Origin: Dichotomocladium elegans
Lineage: Eukaryota > Mucoromycota > Mucoromycetes > Mucorales > Lichtheimiaceae
NCBI GenBank assembly: GCA_025716815.1
Contig: JAIXMN010000006.1
Location: 496,001-560,000 of the forward strand
DNA: 64,000 nucleotides
Direction: 5' to 3'
The position numbers and the translations under genes were made by a program. The notes under the pieces are model-generated. The model did not search any database, had not been told where the DNA came from, and saw nothing but the letters and a program-made list of their open reading frames with translations. Shown here one piece after another: positions 1-13,667 of the stretch. Positions within the stretch are counted from its first letter, which is position 1. Each line of letters opens with the position of its first letter.

Positions 1-3000
1 AGGTAATACTCACATATCTCAATTTCGTATATTGCTTAATGTCGATCGACCTTCTCTGTAGACCCGCGAATACTACGATGGACTCGCAAACCACAAGCTT
101 TTCATCGCTTAGTAAAGATGAACAAGAAGCTTTCGCGGAGACTGAAGCGCGGATCCAGTGGCTATTGACAGAGGAGACTCTACATGGCTTGCTGAAAGCT
201 AGCATCATTACTGAGCCTATCCTGCAGTATGTTATTCAGAAGCTCGGTTGTAAAAATCTCTTCGTGGACTATCCAACCACCACAACAATGCCTTTCAACT
301 TTATCAAGGACGCCACGGAGAGCCTGAAGACTTTCATGATTGAACTTGAGAAGAAATGGAAGACAGATTCCAGATATCGCTTTAAGCGAATTGGCAATTT
401 TTTCTATGCGTGCGAAGACGCCGTCTTCAACATGCAAGAGGAAGAGCAACTATGTGGATTATCGGACGCCGCTGTATCCATCCTGGCTGACCGTCCTTCT
501 AGTAATACATCAAGCTCTAGCGAACCACGCACAGCTTCGGCGATAATCGACCACGAAGATCTTTGCCACGGTTTAGGTATCAGTACGCTAGATATCACGG
601 AAGATACCTATCGAGACGATCAACGAATATCTGTTGGAAGTAACGATGAGAATGTGCCGCTGAATAGACGACCACTCTACTGGCTTGTGCTGGTCCCTCA
701 TAGACGCAACGTACAAATTTTTTATTACTCAAAGCTTCATATATACTCGGATATTCTTAACCGAGTCAAGAATGAGTTGAGAGATGTACAGGACACCACC
801 AATCGTCTCTTGCTCTTGCGCAGTCTCCAAGAAACACGTATATGCAGGTATGCCACAGTCAAATGACATTAACCTTTGATAATAACTCCAGTTACTGTAG
901 CAAATACCTCGAGCCACCTGCCCGCCAAATCAGCTCTGATGACGAGTCGGAGGAAGACGAGGATGATGATGCTATACGAGACGCTGGTTTTGTCCCTGGA
1001 GAGTTCAGCTGTTCAGTGGTTTATGCGAAACGTTTTCCGCTGCATTGGCGATTACAGCCAAATGTTGCTCTCCGGTATCTCACTGCTGATGTGCTGCGTA
1101 TATTTGTAGTGTTAAATAGGCCAAACATGTTTGTCATTGAGCGAGATAACACTGTGGTGTACTGCAAGATCCACGAGCAGGAAATTGGAAGCAATTCATC
1201 GCTTATGGCTTGCAATGAGAACTTGACCAGCTCGCCTGTCAGTAGCAAGTCCCCTGCACCTCCTACTGAAGATCGCAAAGGCGCGTCGGCAAACCGGAAC
1301 GTGCCAGCGTCGACTCCTAGTGGCAGTGAAGGCAGCAGTTGTTCACGCGAGCTTGTGCTGGAGGTGTATGGTATTGATCTTCCGCCGTGGATTGAGCACG
1401 AGTTTGTGGAACTTTTGGAGAACAGGCTAGTCTCTCAGATCACACTCAACGAAGTACAGCAGTTTTTCTTGCGGAATCCAAATACGAGACCAACGATCGC
1501 AGTAAGTGTTTTAGCAAGGAAAGAAGGATAAAAAGGCCTCGTTTTGCGAAGTGTATTATTTGCTTTAAACTGATGTGTTAATGTTAGGATGTGCGGTTTA
1601 TCTTACCGATGGAGAAACCACCAACACGTAGAGAAGTGCTTCGAGTGCCGCTTCTTATTCATGAGCCTAGCACATTAATCGCATATTTCAAGCGTTCAAC
1701 ATTAATGGAGAGCATGCACCTGTTCACGGGATCCCATGTAACCGAAGCGAGTAAGGCATATAACAAAAAACGATTTTCCAATGTGGATGAAAGGTGAGTG
1801 GATCATATTTCGGCTAGGATCAACATTTGACCAAAAGTGGTATCGACCCCTGCATATAGTCCCGTGGACGATGGGGAATTTTGTCTATATTATAATTGCA
1901 CACAACGCGTGCCTGGATCATCGACCCCTCTTGAACTTGCTGCCGGCCAAGGAATGGCAGGGATTTGCATAACTGCAACCGCGCCTTTGCGCACGTCAGC
2001 CAATGCTGCATATCGGAGTAATAACGACCCTCACCATAGGGGCGTTGAAGTAAATCCCGATCGAATCCATGCCTGCCTGGAGAGCGAGTTCAGAGAGTCG
2101 AGCGGATCAGATATTCGGGCGTCCTGTCGTGTGTGGATTGACATATGGGTTTCAGGCGCTGCAGACGCCGATATCCTGATGCAATACCTTTATGAGTGCT
2201 TTAGGCAATCTTTGTGCGATTATTTTGTCGAGAAAACAGTGACTGTGGACTTCGGTGCAGCAATTCTTCAGCGGGCACTCCTGTCTCGGAATACCAAGAA
2301 CGTTTCCAGACTTATGCGCAAGCAGTTCATTGATTCGATACTTTATATTCTGCAGACGGCTTCGAGATGGAAGAGTCCGACGGTATTTTCATTTGAGCAG
2401 ACAGTCCAGGTGATGCCATGGTTTATGGACGATATACTCGACTATATCAACTGTGAATTGTGTAATATTGATACCAGCTTGCGGATGACGGTGGCGTGGA
2501 CGGTGCCGAACCATCCCAAGATGGCGTGGGAGCTCTATCAGGGCCAGCGAACATTCCAGGATGGCATACAGAACCATATCCAATTGGTCGGGATCAGTGG
2601 CCTCAGTGAATTTGTTGAACGATTAGGCAGCGTATCAAATGAATCAGTGAAGGAGCGTCGGACGAGCATCGCAAGCGATCGGTCAAGTCAGGCAGGAAAT
2701 AGTGGCCAGCGATCTCGAAGAAGCTCTGGGAGCTCACATATGTCCACACGGAAAGGCAGATCAACCGCTGATGATCAGCAATCTCAACAAGGGCCGTCAC
2801 AGGATAAGTCAAGAACATCATCACGTTCTATGTCAGGCATCCCTGGTAAGATGTCACGGTATGGTCCTCGGGCGGATGCCACAAAACACTCTTTTTTGGT
2901 CATGAGTCTCGATGCAACTGGCATTGCCGTTTACACGTACAACTGGACTGAGAGCGCGAGTGCAAACATATTTGAGACAATCTATCGTGCCGTTATACGT

Positions 3001-5774
3001 CAAGAAACGAGAAATAATGTGCTAGCCAATATTTTGCATCAAAAGATGGGATTATTTCATCAAGTTGAATCGCTCAATCGCGTGGTTGAGCATTACAATA
3101 ATCTTGTTGCATCGCCTTCACTACACCAGATCATGTCTGGCAGCCATCATCTCACGCCTCATATCCATATCCCGTCTCCCAAGCAGCTAAAGAACCCAAC
3201 AGCAACGCCACCTGCACAACCACAGTCATTTTCCGAATCACCAAACAATATTACCTCGCCTACGGTAGGTGAGGCGATCAACAGCAGCGCAATGCCAAGT
3301 CGGGCTATGTCTAAACAGGATACATCCATCATCGCCGAACTGGATGAGATTATAAACTATCCAACTGTATCAGATAATTTCACAAGAGATATATCGAAAC
3401 AGGCAGAGCACGAGGTCGATTCAGCATTGATGAGCGCGACGGTGCGATTCAATGCTCCTCAGTCCATTCAGCAGCAGCAACAAGTACCGATGATACGCGA
3501 CATTGACACCGCTCTTTCTGCCGTAACGGCATGTGTTCCACTGAAGCGCAGAGAGCATGATCTGCTCAAACGTCACGGTATCGCGTTCCTGAAATCAGTA
3601 CTAAGACTGTCGAAGGCTCGAATTGTGCAACAAAAGACACAGCAAATATGTAAAAAGTGGTACCGACACAATGAAGACAGGAGTTCATCGAGCGATGATG
3701 ACAAGCTGACGATCCGCGATATACGCGCAGTGCTAAGGTCTGCACGCATATTCCACTACTGTAGAACAGTCCTGTTGTTTTCACGACCTGACGAGAAGTG
3801 GGAGGGAATCGAGAGTGACTTGACCATCCGCGAAGCAGCAGTACGATGGTACCGTCAGATGCTTGATACTTTTGCAAGCGATTACGCGAAATATCTGGAA
3901 GGCGTCGGAATGCAAATGGTGGATTTCAGAAACTGCGAAGATACTGATGAGGACACCATACAATTATTCCAGGCAACGCAGAACCTCGCTATTGACAGTC
4001 CCCCGGTATACCTCCAACACGTGGTGCAGGGTGCCTCGCTCATATGCGAAATTAGTTTCATAAGCAGCAATGTATCAGTGACATTATACACACTCCAAGG
4101 ACGTCATGGCGAAGCATCTGTGTCGCATAGTTATGACGATTTTCATCGGCTCGAAGAAGCGTGCGGGCGGTACAAGAACTTCATTCATGTTATCTCCTTT
4201 GCTTATGACTTCCACTTGCGGTATATCCAGCAGCTTCTTCGGCATTCAGCTGGCGCGGGCAATGATCATGGGACGTATCCTTCGAATCTGGATTTACTTG
4301 CGGTATTGAGGCAGTTCTGTTCCATGCATAAGCGACCAGCATCATATGCACGTAACCGCATAATCCAGGGATTCTATCGAGTGGATGTTGATGATACTAT
4401 TGAGCCAGCGATGTTTTATAACATATTGCTACAAAGCGCAGCGCCACGAAACGGGTTCCAACGGTTGAGTGATATGAAGGCATCATCTTCGATTGGCTCA
4501 GCAGCGGTAACAAGCCACGACCTATCATTTGTCCCCGAGGGTGGAACGCCTGGAATGTGGCAGCATACACTGATCGTCTGTCCAGCGCAAAAAGATGACT
4601 TGAAAAACTGTGAGCGAGGAATATGGTTGGAGTATTTGGTCCTCGTCGTTTATCAAGGACGAACACAGGCTGATAAGGTTCAAAAAAATGGATGCGCAAC
4701 CCCTAAACCTAATACCGTAATTGCCGACGCGATTGATTCGGTCCTTCTCCTGGATGGATATACGATGGATGATATTGCAGCGAATGCAAGAGATCGAATA
4801 GATACTGTTGTGGCTGAGGTAAATTTGGGGCATGTACCACTGGAGAGTGGGGGGTGTATTTTCATTAAACCACGCATATGCACACCGACGTATGCATGTA
4901 TTTTAGGTAATTGGTCACTGCAAACGACATAATGATTGGCGTGAACTCCATTCAGCAGCGGATCTTACGACGACCTGTGCGCTGTCTCATGCTCACGGGT
5001 CCACGGGCAGAAATGTTGAATCCACACGGTTGACCAAATTATTGGGTGAATTTGATCACATCGATATTCGGGAGATGGATAAGAATTTCCGCACTTTCTT
5101 TGAAGTACCAGGTTTGGACTGGAATCGGGTATTTGACATGCTCACTGTATTGCTACAGCGCAACAAGAGCGTGAAGGAGATCCGCGGTGGGAGTGGAAAC
5201 AGGCGCCATTTATTATTATACAATAACGGGCGCTTTATGGACTACATGATTCATCTCCAGCTCTTGAACACGGGAGTAGTGAAGGGGTGGATGGTGTGCC
5301 GTGAAAGCAACCGTGAGCGAGCACTTCAAGACCCTGCAGTGCATGAACAAATTGTACAGCTCGGGGCGATATTATGCCATGTCCTTTGGATGGAGAGTAC
5401 GTCCTCTTCTCAGCTGCAACAGCAACAGCATCAGCACCAGCAGCATCAGCACCAGCAGTAAAAGCAAGGCATTAATCGAAGTACTGCTTCGTAAGATGCC
5501 CAAAGATTTTAATATACCGTTTTTTACTGTGCACGAAATTAAAAAGGAGTTGCTCCGAAGGCAGGGTTATGTCGTTGAGAATTTTGTATGTGATGGGCAA
5601 GGATCTAGCCTGAACGAGGGGCGAACGGGACCCTGTATATTAAACACTTGGCCCGCTTTTTGTCACTTTACCATCTTTCTCTTTCCGACCCACCTGATAC
5701 ACATACCTCAGGACAGGTCTGCACACAGACAATTGGCTTTCTTTTTTTTGGGGGGGGGAGAGGATGCAATCTAG
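1..5774 (+). CDS. SZT2-like KICSTOR subunit, C-terminal part (5' end outside window)
   Basis: The window opens inside an intron or at an exon edge, so the N-terminal part of this very large protein is missing. Inferred exons: about 62-847, 892-1501, 1588-1793, 1860-4818, 4907-5396, 5482 to an uncertain end (the last frame stays open to 5774, but a donor-like GTATGTG near 5586 could end it sooner). All phases agree. Recognisable SZT2 features are a 'R..i...N.LLLLRSLQETRICS' stretch (about 770-850) and a conserved block ending 'FFLRNPNTRPTIADVRFI' (about 1440-1605) like the human 'RNP...TPADVQFI' segment. SZT2 is the scaffold of KICSTOR, which tethers GATOR1 to the lysosome or vacuole so that TORC1 responds to nutrients. 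A Ser-rich linker lies around 2640-2880. The CAG/CAC repeat at 5419-5458 would read as poly-Gln/His but falls in the last intron under this model. The family call rests on remembered motifs; the exact C-terminus is open. Confidence 0.68.
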
Positions 5775-5827
5775 TTCAAAAATGTTAGTATAGCAAGCAC
5801 GTCTTCTCTTTTCTTTCCTGCTTCCTG

Positions 5828-8800
5828 ATGACTAAGAGATATTCTAGATCCATTGAAGAAGACGGGATGTCCAGGCCTATGGAAGACGATGTCCATCACC
5901 ATCCTGGACGCTATCTGCGTTACGCGCCCTCCACCGATTCTCTCCTCGCGCAGATCGAGCGGCGGCGGCAGCGGCAGCAGCCGCGGGTATATCCTTCCAA
6001 TACTATCATCAGCCCAGGCAGCCACATGATCGGCGATCCGGAACCAAAGATGCCTCCTTGTCCGCCTGCTATGGGGCAGTCGAATGACACGCTTGTGGAT
6101 AGCGCGAATGAAGAAGAAGCATGCTGTCTCAAGAAGCAGGCGTTGCAGATATTTGTCGAGCTTTCGAATGTTTTTGGTTTTCAGCAAGACAGCATGTACA
6201 ATATGTTTGATCATCTGATGGTCCTCCTTGATTCGCGAGGGTCACGTATGCCACAGACGGCAGCGCTCCAGTCGCTTCATGCGGATTATCTTGGTGGGCC
6301 AGATGCAAACTACCGCCGATGGTGCGAGAAGACCGAGCGCCGGATGCATACTGCGTCTACCGATACCGACAGGCTCCGTCAGCTGGCGCTCTGGTTGATG
6401 CTCTGGGGTGAAGGATCCAACCTGCGTTTTTGCCCCGAACTCCTGTGCTTTGTGTTCCAGTGCGCCTCGGACTATGTCGCGACGAGCGAGGTGGTGGCAA
6501 GCGAGGGCGATTACCTAGACACGATCGTGACGCCGCTGTATGCGTTCCTGAGGGATCAGTCACAGCAGCGTGAGCGGGATCACGCGAGGACAATCAACTA
6601 TGACGATGTCAACGAGCTCTTCTGGGCGCCCTTTGAGCCCATTGAGAATCTAGAGCCATCCGCACGGTATTCGGCGCTCAAGAAGATCCAATGGCAGCAC
6701 GTATTCTCCAAGCAGTTCAAGGAGAAGCGGTCATGGCTTCATCTGTTGGTCAATTTTACACGCGTCTGGATCATCCATCTGATCCCATTCTGGTTTTACC
6801 TGAGCGCCAATGCCGATTCCATCTATGAGGAGGATGAGGTCCCGATGCGCCTGTCTGTCATTGCCCTTGGCGGAAGCTGGGCTACATTACTTGTCATCCT
6901 GGCTAATATTCTTGAGCACGCGTATTTGCCCTATTCCTGGCCCGCAACGGCCAAACTCGGTCGTCGGCTCGCATGGCTCATCCCGCTTTGGATCGTCAAC
7001 GTCGCACCCTCTGTGTACACGATTTTTATCGATCGCAAAAGCGCATGGGCTATGCTGTCAAGTGTTCTGCAGCTCCTTGTCGGCCTGGCGACAAGCCTGT
7101 ACTTTGCTGTGGTTCCCATGGCTTGCCAGAGCGACTCGGCTGTCATGCTCAACAACTTTCCCCCGCTCAGGACGGCCGATCGCTACATGTCCATCAGCCT
7201 ATGGTGCTGTGTCTTTGGTTGCAAGTTCCTTGAGTCGTATTTCTTCGTTGCGCTCTCGTTCAAGGACCCCTTTCATGTGATGATGAATATCCACATTGAT
7301 CAGTGTCTTGGCAGCTTCTTCGGCAGCAGAATCATCTGCATCCTCATGCCGTATGTCACGCTTGGACTGATGGTGCTCATGGAACTCGTGCTCTTCTTTC
7401 TCGACACATACCTCTGGTACATTGTCTGGAATACGCTCTTCTCGGTGGCTCGGTCTTATTATCTCGGCGTGTCCATCTTGACCCCATGGAGGAATATCTT
7501 TTCGCGTCTGCCGAAACGTATCTATGCAAAGCTTCTTGCTACGTATGAAGTACCCAATGTCAAGCCAAAGAAGCTATGTTCCCGACTATGGAACGCGTTC
7601 ATCATGAGCATGTATCGCGAGCATATTCTCTCGCTCGACCATGTAGCAAAACTTCTCTACGAGCAAGTAAGTGGGAATGTGTGTGTGTGTGTGGGCTTTG
7701 AAGTGATTCACCAAGCGCATGCAATGATTACCTCCATCTGCAGATTCCGGACACAAACGCAAAGAAGACCATTATCAAGCCGCCCACGTTCTTTGTGTCG
7801 CAGGAAGATGTGTCCCACGAATATTTCCCTCGGGGTAGTGAGGCAGAACGCCGCATCCAGTTTTTTGCGCAGAGCCTGACCACGCCCATGCCTGAGCCAT
7901 TGCCGGTCCCGAACATGCCTGTCTTTACGGTGCTGACGCCGCACTATTCCGAAAAGATACTGCTGACCCTTCGTGAGATCATCCGTGAAGAAGATAGCAG
8001 CACACGGATCACTCTTCTCGAATACCTCAAAAAGCTCCATCCCTTCGAATGGGACAACTTTGTCAAGGATACAAAGATGCTCGTGGACGAGTTTACGGTG
8101 CAAGACAAGACGCAATCTTCTGTAGATCATGAAGGCCAGGGGATGGATGATCTGCCGTTCTATTGTGTTGGCTTCAAGTCCTCAGCGCCCGAATACGCCC
8201 TTCGGACGCGCATCTGGGCATCGCTGCGCACGCAGACGCTGTATCGCACCGTCACCGGCTTCATGAACTACCACAAGGCCATCAAGCTCCTCTATCGGAC
8301 CGAATGCGCGTCGGATATCGAGGATTCGATGCTTGATGAGATGGCGTCCAGCAAGTTCCGGTTCCTTCTGGCCATGCAACGATACACATCCTTCAGCGAG
8401 GAGGAAAAAGAGGGTGCGGAATTCCTTCTCAGGGCATATCCTAACGTCCAGATTGCGTATCTCGAGAAGAGCGCCGATGGCGTGTACTACTCTGTGCTCA
8501 TTGATGGCCATTGCGCACTACAAAAAGACGGGCGACGCGAGCCAAAGTACCGAATCCGCCTCCCAGGAAACCCCATTCTCGGCGACGGCAAGTCGGACAA
8601 CCAGAACAATGCGGTCATCTTTTCCCGTGGCGAGTATCTCCAGCTGATTGATGCGAATCAGGACAATTATCTCGAGGAGTGCCTAAAGATCCGCAATGTC
8701 CTCGGCGAGTTTGAGCAACACTACGATCCCAATGTATCGCCCTATGCAGCAAAGCCTGCATCGGCCCCCGGACCGGTGGCCATTGTCGGCGCCCGGGAAT

Positions 8801-11016
8801 ACATATTCTCCGAAAACATCGGGATCCTTGGTGATATTGCTGCTGGAAAGGAACAGACATTCGGCACGCTAAGCCAACGCATCACGGCCATCATTGGCGG
8901 CAAGGTAAAGAAGACGAGGATATATATAAACAGTACACGTTTGACATGATGTGATATATAGCTTCACTATGGTCATCCTGATTTTCTGAATGCGGTGTTC
9001 ATGACGACGCGTGGAGGTGTCAGCAAGGCGCAAAAAGGGCTTCATCTCAACGAGGATATCTATGCAGGGATGAACGCATTCCAGCGTGGTGGCCGGATCA
9101 AGCATATCGAGTACTTTCAATGCGGCAAAGGGCGAGACCTAGGCTTTGGATCGATCCTCAACTTCGTCACCAAGATTGGCGCAGGCATGGGCGAACAGAT
9201 GTTGTCGAGGGAGTACTACTATCTCGGGACGCAGCTCCCGCTGGACCGGTTCTTGACGTTCTACTACGCCCACCCGGGTTTCCACATCAACAATATATTC
9301 ATCATGCTCTCGGTTCAGCTGTTCATGCTGGTTGTCCTGACCCTGGGCGCGCTGGCACAGCCTCTGACGATGTGCGAATGGAGGATCGATATCCCTCTGG
9401 ACGCACGCCTGAATCCCGAAGGGTGCCAAAACCTGATGCCAGTTCTTGAGTGGCTCAAGCGCGTTGTGCTGTCCATCTTCCTTGTCTTCTTCATCTCCTT
9501 CTTGCCGCTGTTCCTCCAAGAACTGACCGAGCGTGGCTTTGTGCGCGCGGTAACCCGGCTCGTCAAACACATCCTGTCATTGTCGCCGTTTTTCGAGATC
9601 TTTTTAACCCAATCGTACGCGCATGCGATTCTGAATAATCTCGACTTTGGCGGCGCGCGATACATTGCAACCGGTCGCGGGTTTGCCACGTCGCGGGTGC
9701 CGTTCTCGCTTCTGTATGCTCGCTTCGCAGACACATCGACGTACCTGGGAGCGCGGAGTCTGCTGATGCTTGCATTTGCTTCAATGATCATCTGGATCCC
9801 GCACCTTCTCTACTTTTGGATCACCGTCCTTGCGCTCTTGCTCTCGCCCTTTCTGTTCAATCCGCATCAGTTTTCGCTCGCCGACTTTGTGCTGGACTAC
9901 CGTGAATTCCTGCGGTGGCTGTCACGCGGCAACGGCAAGTTCCACAGCACATCGTGGATTCACTATCGGAGCCGCGCACGGAGCAGAGTCACCGGCATCA
10001 AGAAGCATCTTCAGCGATCGGGCGACGCCGATGGTAAACGACCCCGGGTCCCGCGGGCTGTCCTGGTCTTCTCCGAGGCCATGACGCCTGTGGTGCTCGC
10101 AGCCGTTTGCGTGCTCGCCTATCTTTATGTCCATAGCTTTGCATTATCGGAGGACGAGAATACGGAAAGCCGCGGTTGGCTCGACGACGACGACAGCAGC
10201 AGCAGCGCCGCCGCCACCGCCGCGCTCATCCGGATTGCTGTCGTCGCGACTGGACCGATCGTCCTCAACGCTGTCATCGTCGCTGTCGCATTTGTTTTCT
10301 GTCTGACGAGCGGCTGGGCCGTGTCTTATTGCTGCGGCAGCAAGTTTGCTGCGGCCATGGCCGCAGCAGTGCATGGCTGGGCGGTCGTCGTTTCGGTCGC
10401 GTTCTTTGGGCTGCTGTATATGCTGGAGGAGTGGCAGTTCCACCGGACAATGCTCGGGATGATCACGGTGGTCTCTGTCCAGCGTGCGCTATTCAAGATC
10501 CTGACCTTGTTCGTTCTCACCCGGGAGTTTGACCATCATGAGGGCAATCAAAGCTGGTGGACAGGCCGATGGCACGGGCGTCAGGTTAGTCACTCTGATT
10601 CTTTTTTTTTTTCTCTCACGGTTAGAACGACTACCCACCCACCCATGAACTAGCTCGGATGGTATGCGCTCACGCAGCCCCTTCGCGAATACATTGCCAA
10701 GATCATGGAAATGACCCAGTTCGCTGCAGACTTCTTGGTGTCCCATTACATTCTGATGGTGCTCTTTGTTGTTTGTCTCATCCCGGGTGTCGACCGCTGG
10801 CACTCGCTCATGCTCTTCTGGCTCAGGCCGAGCAAACAGATCCGGAAGCCAATCTATTCCTTATCGCAGCAACACGCTCGTCGTCGCACAGCGGTGCTCT
10901 ATGGCATCTTGCTGGCCATGGTATCGCTCTTCCTACTTGCCATCCCCATCGCACCGGCCTTTGTCGGTCCTCATCTTCGTTTTCGGATGAACGATTTCGC
11001 TTTTTTGCCAATCTAG
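5828..11016 (+). CDS. FKS1: 1,3-beta-D-glucan synthase catalytic subunit (GT48, FKS family)
   Basis: A plasma-membrane enzyme that polymerises UDP-glucose into wall 1,3-beta-glucan. Exons 5828-7666, 7744-8904, 8962-10584 and 10654-11016, all phase 0, give about 1661 residues, shorter than the roughly 1900 of yeast Fks1, mostly at the N-terminus. Hallmarks: the FKS1 domain-1 region in exon 1 (about 6300-6700), a first membrane block (about 6760-7500), the cytoplasmic GT48 core crossing exons 2-3 with '[19 protein letters not shown]' (8962 on), '[16 protein letters not shown]' and '[14 protein letters not shown]' (about 9035-9165), then a second cluster of membrane segments to the C-terminus. 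I took the ATG at 5828; an in-frame alternative lies at 5867. Intron 1 holds a short GT repeat. The two positions known as echinocandin hot spots in ascomycetes are divergent (see findings). The neighbours give no pathway context. Confidence 0.96.
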
Positions 11017-11405
11017 CCCCCACAGTGAGAGAGAGAGAGAGAGAGAGTCTCTCCCTTATATATGTATATCCCATCTGTATATCTTTTGATTTATGAACAT
11101 GACATTGCATAATATTTCCATCAAATAGCGCACGCGCACGCGCGCAACGGCGCCTGGGAAGAGGGGTATTCAAAAAGGATGTCAAGCCATGAAGGGAGAA
11201 TGATGTCCGTCCCGCACGCACACACACACACACACACACACGCATGGAAACAAACGCAAACATTGCGAGCTGTAGGGTATTTTATAAAGGAAAGTGCGCT
11301 GCATTCCATCAATGATGATGATGATGGGATGGGAATGACAGCCGAATAAATAAATAGAGTAATAACATCGATAAGGTAATATAAAAACAAACGGTGGGTG
11401 GTAGA
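11017..11405. other. Convergent intergenic spacer with simple repeats
   Basis: Shared 3' side of the glucan synthase (+) and the Uds1 gene (-). It holds a GA run (11030-11046), a CG/CA-rich stretch (11129-11146), a CA run (11219-11241) and short ATG/TGA triplet repeats near 11315. I see no gene. Confidence 0.7.
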
Positions 11406-13628
11406 TTACACATCGGGGATAAAGTATGTCTGTACGCCACGATTGACGCGCTCGTAGCGAGCCATCTCGCGCTCGTGCTTCATGTCCCTCAGACGCCCTT
11501 CGAGGCTCCTCTTCTCCTTTGTCTCTCGGTCTAGCACACGCTGATGGTCTGCCTTGAGGTCGCTCACCAACTTGCGGAATTCTTTGCGCAGCGAAGCCGT
11601 TGTGGGACCTTCGGCCGTGTCGTGGCCGAGTTCGTTGATCTTTTTCTCGGTCAGCTCTGCCTCAAGGGCCTGGATGTCCCGCGTGAGCCTGTCGATGCGC
11701 TGCTCGTATTTCATTCGATCCGTCTCGAATTCCATGGCCGAGATGGTCAGACGATCGAACTCTTTCATGATCCCCTCAAAGTTGGTCTCCATCGCCGCGC
11801 TCTGGTCGAGCCATGCCTTCTCCCTCTCGGTGAAGGCCCTCTGAAGCTCGGCGATCTCAGCGTTGTTATTGGACTTGGTCTCTGCTGCATTGTTGCGTTG
11901 TTGGGCCTCCACAAGCTCTTGCTCGAGCTGGTTGATGCGGACATCACGGGCATCGATGATGCGAGATTTATCGCGTATCAGGTCCTCGAGGTCCTTGCAG
12001 ATGCTCGTCATCTTTTCATTGTCAGACACAAGCTGCTCCTTGGCGCGCAAGGTCTTGTCGAGGAACGCTTGCTGCTCCTTCAGCTGGGCCTCGTACTCCT
12101 GACGCTGCTCTTCCATCTGCTGCTGGTACTTTGCCTTGTAGCTCTCGCTACCTCCCTCCATCATCTGCAGCACCGACTCGCGCTTCAGAGCACGTTCCCA
12201 GCGCTGCTTCTCGGCACGCATGGCTGCGAGCTCGGATTGCAATGCAGACACCTCCTCCGTCAGCGATTTTTCTCGCGATGCTGCCGAACTTGCTTCAGAT
12301 TCTGCTCTTGTGGACCGGAGCTCAAGGTCGGCCACCGATGCCTGGAGCTCACCCATCTGCGATTGACTACTGGAAAGCTCGGCCTCGGCCTGTTCTGCAC
12401 GATGCGTCATCTCAAGCAGCTCTGACTCGAGCTTCGCCACTCTTTCTTTCGTATACGTCATGCCCGTCAGACTGGCATCGAGCTCAGCGAGCTCCTTGTC
12501 CAGGTTTCCTTTCGACTGCTCCAGCTCGCGGCAGCGCGCCTCTGCCATCTCCCGCTTCTCTTGCGCCATCCGCAGCTGGACTTCGTATTTTTTGCTCGAC
12601 ATGGACTCGAGCCGCAGTTTCTCCTCGTTTGACTCGAGCTGCCGTTCGAGCCGTTCGATCTTCGACTTGTAGTCCTTAAATTCGGATTCCATCGTCGACA
12701 AAAGCACCGACCATTCGCTATGGCTGCTGAAGCCCGAGTCGCTCCGCTGAAGATTAGCGGTACTCGTTGTGAGTTGATAACGGCGTACGAACGCATCGAG
12801 GGCAGTGGTAAGCTGCTCAAGCTCCTGCCGGCTATGGTCGTCAACGGGTGTAGGCGGTAATGGCGATAGCATAGGCGTCGGTGCTATGGGTGAGACAGGC
12901 GCAAGGTGAACGTTCGATGTGAGCTGTCCAACACGCAGCGCACTTGCCGTGTGTTGTAAGATCTGTTGCTGGATCTCTGCCTCTTCGACGATCAACGACA
13001 TGAGCTCTACCGCGATCGACTCAACTTGCTGGGTGGCTTTCATCGATCTTTCCAGGACGCTATGGTTATCGTCGTGGCTGTTGTTGCTGCTCTTTGCTGT
13101 GTCGAGTTGCACAAGTGAGTTGCACGCATCCCTGACCTGTTTAGCAACCCCAAGGCGCAATCGAAGATTGTCTATCTGGTCCCGCAGAATGGCTTGTTGC
13201 TAAATGAACCAAATCACTAATAAGACAATCTTTTTTTTTTCGTTTTCTTCACCATCCTTCCCCCTCTTTCTTTTCATCTATCCCCAAATCTAACCTTTTT
13301 TAGCTCGTCGACCTTTTCAAAGGGTAGCATTTTATAATTGTCTGCATCCACCAGTGCTTGGGATACAAGCACTTGTTTTAAAAGCTCGTCCATGTTACTT
13401 TTGGTCTCGCCATCGTCCTTGTTGGCATGCTGATCGGGTGTCGGCGGAGGTTTGTGTTTCCATATCTGGCTTACATCCAAGGAGAGCCTGCTGGGCTGCT
13501 GCATAGGACCCGTTGCCCGATCATCAAAGAAAGAAGGAGGTACTGCTGCTGCTGCTGCTGTTGCTGTTGTTGTTGTTGCTCTTGCTAAGGGTCTGCCACG
13601 TGAGTCATTTTGGTCTGCATATGAATTG

Positions 13629-13667
<39 letters not shown>

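Noticed and set aside
11544..12425. 293-codon plus-strand ORF
   Set aside because: It lies antisense to the Uds1 coiled-coil exon; the Leu/Glu-rich reading is a mirror of heptad codons.
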